Source of the DNA: Craspedostauros australis
Taxonomy: Eukaryota; Bacillariophyta; Bacillariophyceae; Mastogloiales; Achnanthaceae
Assembly: GCA_026770025.1 (NCBI GenBank)
Contig: JAMXDE010000027.1
Coordinates: 310,001 to 374,000, forward strand
Length of the DNA: 64,000 nucleotides
Direction of reading: 5' to 3'
The stretch's first letter is position 1; every line of letters begins with the position of its first letter. The notes beneath the pieces are model-generated. The model saw only the letters and a program-made list of their open reading frames with translations, did not search any database and was not told where the DNA came from. A program made the translations under genes and the position numbers. Of this stretch, positions 25,901-37,900 are shown in pieces.

Positions 25901-28900
25901 TGCGTTGATCTCACTTGGTACAGACGAAGGAATGGTCGATGGAATCTCCGTTGCATTGGAGTCCGTGGCGTTGACCTCGCTTGGAGCAAACGAAGGAATG
26001 GTCGATGGAATCTCCGTTGAGTTGGTGTCGGTTGCATTGGTCTCAGTTGGAGCAAACGAAGGAATGGTCGATGGGATCTCCGTTGCATTGGCGTCGGTTG
26101 CATTGGTCTCGCTTGGAGCAGACGAAGGAATGGTCGATGGAACATCCGTGCTGTTGGCATCGGTTGAGTTGATCTCGCTTGGAGCCGACGAAGGAATGGT
26201 CGATGGGATCTCCGTTGCATTGGTGTCGGTTGCATTGATCTCACTTGGTACAGACGAAGGAATGGTCGATGGCACTTCCGTTGCATTGGCGTCGGTTGCA
26301 TTGGTCTCACTTGGTACAGACGAAGGAATGGTCGATGGGATCTCCGTTGAGTTGGTGTCGGTAGTATTGACTTCGCTTGGAGCAGACGAAGCCATCGTGG
26401 ATGGCACTTCCGTTGCATTGGCGTCGGTTGCATTGGTCTCACTTGGAGCAAACGAAGGAATGGTCGATGGGATCTCCGTTGCATTGGCGTCGGTTGCATT
26501 GATCTCGCTTGGTGCAGACGAAGGAATGGTCGATGGAATCTCCGTTGCATTGGAGTCCGTGGCGTTGACCTCGCTTGGAGCAAACGAAGGAATGGTCGAT
26601 GGAATCTCCGTTGAGTTGGTGTCGGTTGCATTGGTCTCAGTTGGAGCAAACGAAGGAATGGTCGATGGGATCTCCGTTGCATTGGCGTCGGTTGCATTGG
26701 TCTCGCTTGGAGCAGACGAAGGAATGGTCGATGGAACATCCGTGCTGTTGGCATCGGTTGAGTTGATCTCGCTTGGAGCCGACGAAGGAATGGTCGATGG
26801 GATCTCCGTTGCATTGGTGTCGGTTGCATTGATCTCACTTGGTACAGACGAAGGTATGGTCGATGGGATCTCCGTTGCATTGGCGTCGGTTGCGTTGACC
26901 TCACTTGGAGCAGACGAAGGAATGGTCGATGGGATCTCTGTTGCATTGACATCAGTTGCATTGACTTCGCTTGGAGCAAACGAAGGAATGGTCGATGGGA
27001 TCTCCGTTGCATTGGCGTCGGTTGCATTGATCTCGCTTGGTGCAGACGAAGGAATGGTCGATGGAATCTCCGTTGCATTGGAGTCCGTGGCGTTGACCTC
27101 GCTTGGAGCAAACGAAGGAATGGTCGATGGAATCTCCGTTGAGTTGGTGTCGGTTGCATTGGTCTCAGTTGGAGCAAACGAAGGAATGGTCGATGGGATC
27201 TCCGTTGCATTGGCGTCGGTTGCATTGGTCTCGCTTGGAGCAGACGAAGGAATGGTCGATGGAACATCCGTGCTGTTGGCATCGGTTGAGTTGATCTCGC
27301 TTGGAGCCGACGAAGGAATGGTCGATGGGATCTCCGTTGCATTGGTGTCGGTTGCATTGATCTCACTTGGTACAGACGAAGGTATGGTCGATGGGATCTC
27401 CGTTGCATTCGTGTCGGTTGCGTTGATCTCACTTGGTACAGACGAAGGAATGGTCGATGGAATCTCCGTTGCATTGGAGTCCGTGGCGTTGACCTCGCTT
27501 GGAGCAAACGAAGGAATGGTCGATGGGATCTCCGTTGCATTGGCGTCGGTTGCATTGGTCTCGCTTGGAGCAGACGAAGGAATGGTCGATGGAACATCCG
27601 TGCTGTTGGCATCGGTTGAGTTGATCTCGCTTGGAGCCGACGAAGGAATGGTCGATGGGATCTCCGTTGCATTGGTGTCGGTTGCATTGATCTCACTTGG
27701 TACAGACGAAGGAATGGTCGATGGCACTTCCGTTGCATTGGCGTCGGTTGCATTGGTCTCACTTGGTACAGACGAAGGAATGGTCGATGGGATCTCCGTT
27801 GAGTTGGTGTCGGTAGTATTGACTTCGCTTGGAGCAGACGAAGCCATCGTGGATGGCACTTCCGTTGCATTGGCGTCGGTTGCATTGGTCTCACTTGGAG
27901 TCGACGAAGGAATGGTCGATGGGACCTCCGTTGCATTGGTGTGGGTTGTATTGATCTCACTTGGAGCTGACGAAGGAATGGTCGATGGCACTTCCGTTGC
28001 ATTGGTGTCGGTTGCACTGATCTCGCTTGGTGCAGACGAAGGTATGGTCGATGGAATCTCCGTTGAGTTGGTGTCGGTTGCATTGGTCTCACTTGGTACA
28101 GACGAAGGAATGGTCGATGGGATCTCCGTTGCATTGGCGTCGGTTGCATTGGTCTCACTTGGAACAGACGAAGGCATCGTGGATGGGATCTCTGTTGCAT
28201 TGGTGTCGGTTGTATTGATCTCACTTGGAGCTGACGAAGGAATGGTCGATGGGATCTCTGTTGCATTGACATCAGTTGCATTGACTTCGCTTGGACCCGA
28301 CGAAGGCATGGTCGACGGGATCTCCGTTGCATTGGAGTCCGTGGCGTTGACCTCGCTTGGAGCAGACGAAGGAATGGTCGATGGGATCTCCGTTGCATTG
28401 GCGTCGGTTGCATTGGTCTCACTTGGAGCTGACGAAGGCATCGTAGATGGCACTTCCGTTGCATTGGCGTCGGTTGCATTGATCTCGCTTGGTGCAGACG
28501 AAGGTATGGTCGATGGAATCTTCGTTGCATTGGCGTCGGTTGCATTGACTTCACTTGGAGCAAACGAAGGAATGGTCGATGGAATCTCCGTTGCATTGGA
28601 GTCCGTGGCGTTGATCTCACTTGGAGCAGACGAAGGCATCGCGGATGGGATCTCCGTTGAGTTGACGTCGGTTGTATTGACTTCGCTTGGTACAGACGAA
28701 GGTATGGTCGATGGGATCTCCGTTGCGTTGGCGTCGGTTGCATTGACTTCGCTTGGAGCAGACGAAGGCATCGTGGATGGCACTTCCGTTGAGTTGGTGT
28801 CGGTTGTATTGACTTCGCTTGGAGCCGACGAAGGAATGGGCGATGACACTTCCGTTGCATTGGCGTCGGTTGCATTGACTTCACTTGGAGCAGACGAAGG

Positions 28901-31900
28901 TATGATCGATGGGATCTCCGTTGAGTTGACACCAGTTGCGTTGACTTCGCTTGGAGCTGACGAAGGTATGGTCGATGGAATCTCCGTTGCATTGGTGTCG
29001 GTTGCATTGATCTCACTTGGTGCAGACGAAGGCATGGTCGATGGAATCTGCGTTGAGTTGGTGTTGGTTGCATTGATCTCACTTGGTGCCGACGAAGGCA
29101 TTATGGATGGGATCTCCGTTTCGTTGAAGTCCGTGACATTGATCGCACTTGGAGCCGACGAAGGCATCGTGGATGGGATCTCCGTTGCATTGGCGTCGGT
29201 TGCATTGATCTCACTTGGGGAGTCTGAGGGCATCCTGGATGGAATCTCCGTTGCATTGACGTCGGTTGCATTGATCTCACTGGATGCAGACGAAGGTATG
29301 GTCGATGGGATCTCTGTTGCATTGACATCAGTTGCATTGACTTCGCTTGGTGCAGACGAAGGTATGGTCGATGGAATCTCCGTTGCATTGGCGTCGGTTG
29401 CATTGACTTCACTTGGAGCAAACGAAGGAATGGTCGATGGAATCTCCGTTGCATTGGAGTCCGTGGCGTTGATCTCACTTGGAGCCGACGAAGACATCGT
29501 GGATGGCACTTCCGTTGCATTGGTGTCGGTTGCGTTGATCTCACTTGGGGAAGACGAAGGAATGGTCGATGGGACCTCCGTTGCATTGGTGTCGGTTGCA
29601 TTGACTTCACTTGGTGCCGACGAAGGTATGGTCGATGGAATCTCCGTTTCATTGACATCAGTTGCATTGACTTCGCTTGGGGCCGACGAAGGAATAGTCG
29701 ATGGGATCTCCGTTGAGTTGACGTCGGTTGCATTGGTCTCACTTGGAGCAGACGAAGGCATCGTGGATGGAATCTCCGTTGAGTTGGTGTCGGTTGTATT
29801 GATCTCACTTGGAGCAGACGAAGGAATGGTCGATGGAACATCCGTGCTGTTGGCATCGGTTGTATTGATCTCACTTGGAGCAGACGAAGGCATCGTGGAT
29901 GGGATCTCCGTTGAGTTGACGTCGGTTGTATTGATCGCACTTGGTGCAGACGAAGGAATGGTCGATGGAATCTCCGTTGAGTTGGTGTCGGTTGCATTGA
30001 TCTCACTTGGAGCCGACGAAGGTATCGTGGATGGGACCTCCGTTGAGTTGGTGTCGGTTGCATTGACTTCACTTGGAGCTGACGAAGGCATCGTAGATGG
30101 CACTTCCGTTGAGTTGGCGTCGGTTGCATTGGTCTCACTTGGAGCAGACGAAGGCATCGTGGATGGCGCTTCCGTTGAGTTGGTGTCGGTTGCATTGATC
30201 TCACTTGGAGCAGACGAAGGAATGGTCGATGGAACATCCGTGCTGTTGGCATCGATTGAGTTGATCTCGCTTGGAGCCGACGAAGGAATGGTCGATGGGA
30301 TCTCCGTTGCATTGGCGTCGGTTGCATTGGTCTCACTTGGAGCAGACGAAGGCATCGTGGATGGGATCTCCGTTGCATTGGTGTCGGTTGTATTGATCTC
30401 ACTTGGAGCAGACGAAGGTATGGTCGATGGGATCTCCGTTGAGTTAGCCTCGGTTGTATCGATCTCACTGGGTGCAGACGAAGGCATGGTCGATGGGATC
30501 TCGGTTGCATTGACATCAGTTGCATTGACTTCGCTTGGATCCGACGAAGGCATCGTGGACGGAATCTCAGTGACGTTGGTGTCGGTGTCAGTGATGTTGT
30601 TGTCGCTTGGAGTATCAGAAGGCATCATGGAAGGAACATCTGTCGTATTGGCATCAGTTGTGTTAGCAGCGCTTGGAGCATCCGAAGGTATCGTTGATGG
30701 AATCTCCGTTGCATTCAAATCGGTTGCGTTGATCTCGCTGGGAGCACCAGAGGGAAAGGTTGATGGTACTTCCGTTACATTGGCATCAGTTGTGTTGATC
30801 TCACTCGGAGCTCCAGAGGGCATGGTTGATGGGATAGTTGTCGCATTGGCATCAGTCGTGTTAGTGTTGCTTGGTGCATCAGAGGGCACCATTGATGGGA
30901 TATCTGTTGTTGCATTGAAGTCAGTGGCATTCGTCTCACTCGGAACGCCCGAAGGTATCATCGATGGCATCTCTGTTGCATTCGCATCAGTCGCGTTGAT
31001 ATCACTTGGAGCGGCGGAAGGCATCGTGGATGGTATCTCTGTTGCATTCGCGTCAGTTGCGTTGGTCTCGCTCGGGGCATCTGAAGGCACAACCGATAGG
31101 CTAGATGGTTGAGCCGACGGCAGCATCGACGGTTCTGTTGATGGAGCGATGGAAACCTGTGATGGAAGACCAGACGGTCCGCTGGATGGGTTCAGAGATG
31201 GAAGGTCAGATCCCGTGGATGGTTCTCCAGAGGGTGTTTCAGACGGGTCAAGCGATGGTTCATTTGATAGCAACGTTGGCCCAATTGAAGGCTCACTCGA
31301 AGGTCCATTCGAAGGGACCTCAGACCCCCTAGATGGTCGTTCCGATGGCATGATCGACGGATTTGCCGACGGTCTATCAGATACCTGCGATGGATGATCA
31401 GAAGGACTATCAGACGGCTGAGTAGATGGCCGATCAGACATCTGAGATGGAGTCAATGATGGGCCAGTTGATGGATAGTCCGATGGCATATCGGATGCGA
31501 TCGAAGGGCCTGCAGAAGGAACGGTAGATGGTTCCGTCGATGGCACCGCTGATACTTGAGATGGTAACAACGATGGCGCCACTGATGGATTGGCTGACGG
31601 CAAGCCCGATGACTGTGATGGTGTCATCGAAGGAGAATCGGAAGGAATTGATGAAGGCGTGTTCGATTGTTGCGATGGTTGGACCGAGGGTTCAGTTGAC
31701 GGACCTGCAGATGGAAAACCAGATGCTTGAGATGGCGCTTGTGATGGCTCAACTGAAGGATCTGATGACGGCACCTCAGATGCCTGCGACGGGACGGTGG
31801 AAGGCGCATTCGACGGGTCGCGAGATGGACCTGCCGATAGTTGGGATGGAAGCGACGAAGGCCCGGCCGAAGGGTCCGCTGAAGGAACGTCCGATGCCTG

Positions 31901-34900
31901 TGATGGCCCGATGGATGGTTCAGTCGACGGGGGAGCCGAAGGCAAATCCGATGCTTTGGATGGTTGATCCGAAGGTCCCATGGAAGGGTGAATAGAAGGC
32001 ACCTCTGATGCTTCTGACGGTTGGTTGGAGGGTGTTATCGATGGTTCGTCCGACGGTTCATCAGATGCATTGGACGGCATCGACGATGGCGAAGCCGATG
32101 GCGCCGTCGACGGCACATCAGACGATTCGGATGGTTGGTCAGAGGGCCCTACGGATGGGTCAGCAGACGGTACATCGGACGATTCGGATGGTTGAGATGA
32201 AGGTGCCGATGATGGATCCGCAGATGGTACATCAGAAGCTTCAGATGGCTGTGATGAAGGTTCTGACGATGGATCCGCAGACGGCACATCTGATGACTCA
32301 GATGGCTGCGACGAGGGTGCCGACGATGGATCCGCAGACGGTACATCCGATGACTCAGATGGTTGAGATGAAGGTGCCGACGATGGATCTGCAGACGGTA
32401 CATCAGACGATTCGGATGGCTGTGATGAGGGTGCCGATGATGGATCTGCAGACGGTACATCAGAAGCTTCAGATGGCTGTGATGAAGGTTCTGACGATGG
32501 ATCCGCAGATGGTACATCTGATGACTCAGATGGCTGTGACGAAGGTGCCGACGACGGATCCGCAGACGGTACATCAGACGATTCGGATGGCTGTGATGAA
32601 GGTTCTGACGACGGATCTGCAGACGGTACATCAGAAGCTTCAGATGGTTGAGATGAAGGTGCCGATGATGGATCTGCAGATGGTACATCTGATGACTCAG
32701 ATGGCTGTGACGAAGGTGCCGACGACGGATCCGCAGACGGTACATCAGACGATTCGGATGGCTGAGATGAAGGTGCCGATGATGGATCTGCAGACGGTAC
32801 ATCAGAAGCTTCAGATGGCTGTGATGAAGGTTCTGACGATGGATCTGCAGACGGTACATCAGACGATTCGGATGGCTGTGATGAAGGTTCTGACGACGGA
32901 TCTGCAGATGGTACATCAGACGATTCGGATGGCTGAGATGAAGGTGCCGATGATGGATCTGCAGACGGTACATCCGATGACTCAGATGGCTGTGATGAAG
33001 GTTCTGACGATGGATCCGCAGATGGTACATCAGATGACTCAGATGGCTGTGACGAAGGTGCCGACGACGGATCCGCAGACGGTACATCAGACGATTCGGA
33101 TGGCTGAGATGAAGGTGCCGATGATGGATCTGCAGACGGTACATCAGAAGCTTCAGATGGCTGTGATGAAGGTTCTGACGACGGATCTGCAGATGGTACA
33201 TCAGACGATTCGGATGGCTGAGATGAAGGTGCCGATGATGGATCTGCAGACGGTACATCAGACGATTCGGATGGCTGTGATGAGGGTGCCGATGATGGAT
33301 CTGCAGATGGTACATCAGAAGCTTCAGATGGCTGTGATGAAGGTTCTGATGATGGATCTGCAGACGGTACATCAGACGATTCGGATGGCTGTGACGAAGG
33401 TGCCGACGACGGATCTGCAGACGGTACATCAGACGATTCGGATGGCTGAGATGAAGGTGCCGATGATGGATCCGCAGACGGTACATCAGAAGCTTCAGAT
33501 GGCTGTGATGAAGGTGCCGATGATGGATCTGCAGACGGTACATCAGACGATTCGGATGGCTGTGACGAAGGTGCCGATGATGGATCTGCAGATGGTACAT
33601 CCGATGACTCAGATGGCTGTGATGAAGGTTCTGACGACGGATCTGCAGACGGTACATCAGAAGCTTCAGATGGCTGTGATGAAGGTGCCGATGATGGATC
33701 TGCAGATGGTACATCTGATGACTCAGATGGTTGAGATGAAGGTTCTGACGATGGATCCGCAGACGGTACATCAGACGATTCGGATGGCTGTGATGAAGGT
33801 GCCGACGACGGATCCGCAGACGGTACATCAGACGATTCGGATGGCTGTGATGAAGGTTCTGACGATGGATCCGCAGATGGTACATCTGATGACTCAGATG
33901 GCTGTGACGAAGGTGCCGACGACGGATCCGCAGACGGTACATCAGACGATTCGGATGGCTGTGATGAAGGTTCTGACGACGGATCTGCAGATGGTACATC
34001 CGATGACTCAGATGGCTGAGATGAAGGTGCCGATGATGGATCTGCAGACGGTACATCAGACGATTCGGATGGCTGTGATGAGGGTGCCGATGATGGATCT
34101 GCAGACGGTACATCAGAAGCTTCAGATGGCTGTGATGAAGGTTCTGATGATGGATCTGCAGACGGTACATCAGACGATTCGGATGGCTGAGATGAGGGTG
34201 CCGATGATGGATCTGCAGACGGTACATCCGATGACTCAGATGGCTGTGATGAAGGTGCCGATGATGGATCTGCAGATGGTACATCAGACGATTCGGATGG
34301 TTGAGATGAAGGTGCCGATGATGGATCTGCAGATGGTACATCCGATGACTCAGATGGTTGAGATGAAGGTTCTGACGATGGATCCGCAGACGGTACATCA
34401 GACGATTCGGATGGCTGTGATGAAGGTTCTGACGACGGATCTGCAGACGGTACATCAGACGATTCGGATGGCTGCGACGAGGGTGCTGACGATGGATCTG
34501 CAGACGGTACATCCGATGACTCAGATGGCTGAGATGAAGGTGCCGATGATGGATCCGCAGATGGTACATCAGACGATTCGGATGGCTGAGATGAGGGTGC
34601 CGATGATGGATCTGCAGATGGTACATCCGATGACTCAGATGGCTGTGATGAAGGTGCCGATGATGGATCTGCAGATGGTACATCAGACGATTCGGATGGC
34701 TGCGACGAGGGTGCCGATGATGGATCTGCAGACGGTACATCAGAAGCTTCAGATGGCTGTGATGAAGGTTCTGACGATGGATCCGCAGATGGTACATCAG
34801 AAGCTTCAGATGGCTGTGATGAAGGTTCTGACGACGGATCTGCAGATGGTACATCAGACGATTCGGATGGCTGAGATGAAGGTGCCGATGATGGATCTGC

Positions 34901-37900
34901 AGACGGTACATCAGAAGCTTCAGATGGCTGTGATGAAGGTTCTGACGACGGATCTGCAGATGGTACATCAGACGATTCGGATGGCTGAGATGAAGGTGCC
35001 GATGATGGATCTGCAGACGGTACATCAGACGATTCGGATGGCTGTGATGAGGGTGCCGATGATGGATCTGCAGATGGTACATCAGAAGCTTCAGATGGCT
35101 GTGATGAAGGTTCTGATGATGGATCTGCAGACGGTACATCAGACGATTCGGATGGCTGTGACGAAGGTGCCGACGACGGATCTGCAGACGGTACATCAGA
35201 CGATTCGGATGGCTGAGATGAAGGTGCCGATGATGGATCCGCAGACGGTACATCAGAAGCTTCAGATGGCTGTGATGAAGGTGCCGATGATGGATCTGCA
35301 GACGGTACATCAGACGATTCGGATGGCTGTGACGAAGGTGCCGATGATGGATCTGCAGATGGTACATCCGATGACTCAGATGGCTGTGATGAAGGTTCTG
35401 ACGACGGATCTGCAGACGGTACATCAGAAGCTTCAGATGGCTGTGATGAAGGTGCCGATGATGGATCTGCAGATGGTACATCTGATGACTCAGATGGTTG
35501 AGATGAAGGTTCTGACGATGGATCCGCAGACGGTACATCAGACGATTCGGATGGCTGTGATGAAGGTGCCGACGACGGATCCGCAGACGGTACATCAGAC
35601 GATTCGGATGGCTGTGATGAAGGTTCTGACGATGGATCCGCAGATGGTACATCTGATGACTCAGATGGCTGTGACGAAGGTGCCGACGACGGATCCGCAG
35701 ACGGTACATCAGACGATTCGGATGGCTGTGATGAAGGTTCTGACGACGGATCTGCAGATGGTACATCCGATGACTCAGATGGCTGAGATGAAGGTGCCGA
35801 TGATGGATCTGCAGACGGTACATCAGACGATTCGGATGGCTGTGATGAGGGTGCCGATGATGGATCTGCAGACGGTACATCAGAAGCTTCAGATGGCTGT
35901 GATGAAGGTTCTGATGATGGATCTGCAGACGGTACATCAGACGATTCGGATGGCTGAGATGAGGGTGCCGATGATGGATCTGCAGACGGTACATCCGATG
36001 ACTCAGATGGCTGTGATGAAGGTGCCGATGATGGATCTGCAGATGGTACATCAGACGATTCGGATGGTTGAGATGAAGGTGCCGATGATGGATCTGCAGA
36101 TGGTACATCCGATGACTCAGATGGTTGAGATGAAGGTTCTGACGATGGATCCGCAGACGGTACATCAGACGATTCGGATGGCTGTGATGAAGGTTCTGAC
36201 GACGGATCTGCAGACGGTACATCAGACGATTCGGATGGCTGCGACGAGGGTGCTGACGATGGATCTGCAGACGGTACATCCGATGACTCAGATGGCTGAG
36301 ATGAAGGTGCCGATGATGGATCCGCAGATGGTACATCAGACGATTCGGATGGCTGAGATGAAGGTGCCGATGATGGATCTGCAGATGGTACATCCGATGA
36401 CTCAGATGGCTGTGATGAAGGTGCCGATGATGGATCTGCAGATGGTACATCAGACGATTCGGATGGCTGCGACGAGGGTGCCGATGATGGATCTGCAGAC
36501 GGTACATCAGAAGCTTCAGATGGCTGTGATGAAGGTTCTGACGATGGATCCGCAGATGGTACATCAGAAGCTTCAGATGGCTGTGATGAAGGTTCTGACG
36601 ACGGATCTGCAGATGGTACATCAGACGATTCGGATGGCTGAGATGAAGGTGCCGATGATGGATCTGCAGACGGTACATCAGAAGCTTCAGATGGCTGTGA
36701 TGAAGGTTCTGACGACGGATCTGCAGATGGTACATCAGACGATTCGGATGGCTGAGATGAAGGTGCCGATGATGGATCTGCAGACGGTACATCAGACGAT
36801 TCGGATGGCTGTGACGAAGGTGCCGATGATGGATCTGCAGATGGTACATCCGATGACTCAGATGGCTGTGATGAAGGTTCTGACGACGGATCTGCAGACG
36901 GTACATCAGAAGCTTCAGATGGCTGTGATGAAGGTGCCGATGATGGATCTGCAGATGGTACATCTGATGACTCAGATGGTTGAGATGAAGGTTCTGACGA
37001 TGGATCCGCAGACGGTACATCAGACGATTCGGATGGCTGTGATGAAGGTGCCGACGACGGATCCGCAGACGGTACATCAGACGATTCGGATGGCTGTGAT
37101 GAAGGTTCTGACGATGGATCCGCAGATGGTACATCTGATGACTCAGATGGCTGTGACGAAGGTGCCGACGACGGATCCGCAGACGGTACATCAGACGATT
37201 CGGATGGCTGAGATGAAGGTTCTGACGACGGATCCGCAGACGGTACATCCGATGACTCAGATGGTTGAGATGAAGGTGCCGATGATGGATCTGCAGATGG
37301 TACATCAGAAGCTTCAGATGGCTGTGATGAAGGTGCCGACGATGGATCCACAGACGGCACATCAGACGATTCGGATGGCTGTGATGAAGGTGCCGACGAC
37401 GGATCTGCAGACGGTACATCAGACGATTCGGATGGCTGTGATGAAGGTGCCGACGACGGATCCGCAGACGGTACATCAGATGACTCAGATGGTTGAGATG
37501 AAGGTTCTGACGATGGATCTGCAGATGGTACATCAGAAGCTTCAGATGGCTGTGATGAAGGTGCCGACGATGGATCCACAGACGGCACATCAGATGATTC
37601 GGATGGCTGTGACGAAGGTGCCGACGACGGATCCGTGGACGGTACATCAGACGATTCGGATGGCTGTGATGAAGGTTCTGACGACGGATCCGCAGACGGT
37701 ACATCCGATGACTCAGATGGTTGAGATGAAGGTGCCGATGATGGATCTGCAGATGGTACATCAGAAGCTTCAGATGGCTGTGATGAAGGTGCCGACGATG
37801 GATCCACAGACGGCACATCAGATGATTCGGATGGCTGTGACGAAGGTGCCGACGACGGATCTGCAGACGGTACATCAGACGATTCGGATGGCTGAGATGA

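Noticed and set aside
18661-29082. Second minus-strand frame of 3,473 codons
   Set aside because: Out-of-frame reading of the same 66-bp units, giving Arg/Gln/Pro-rich repeats with no start region or domain.
12951-31112. Plus-strand frame of 6,053 codons as a gene
   Set aside because: It begins at a TTG with no nearby ATG or leader, covers exactly the repeat zone, and is expected from stop-free 66-bp units. The minus frame has a proper start, a membrane anchor and splice sites.
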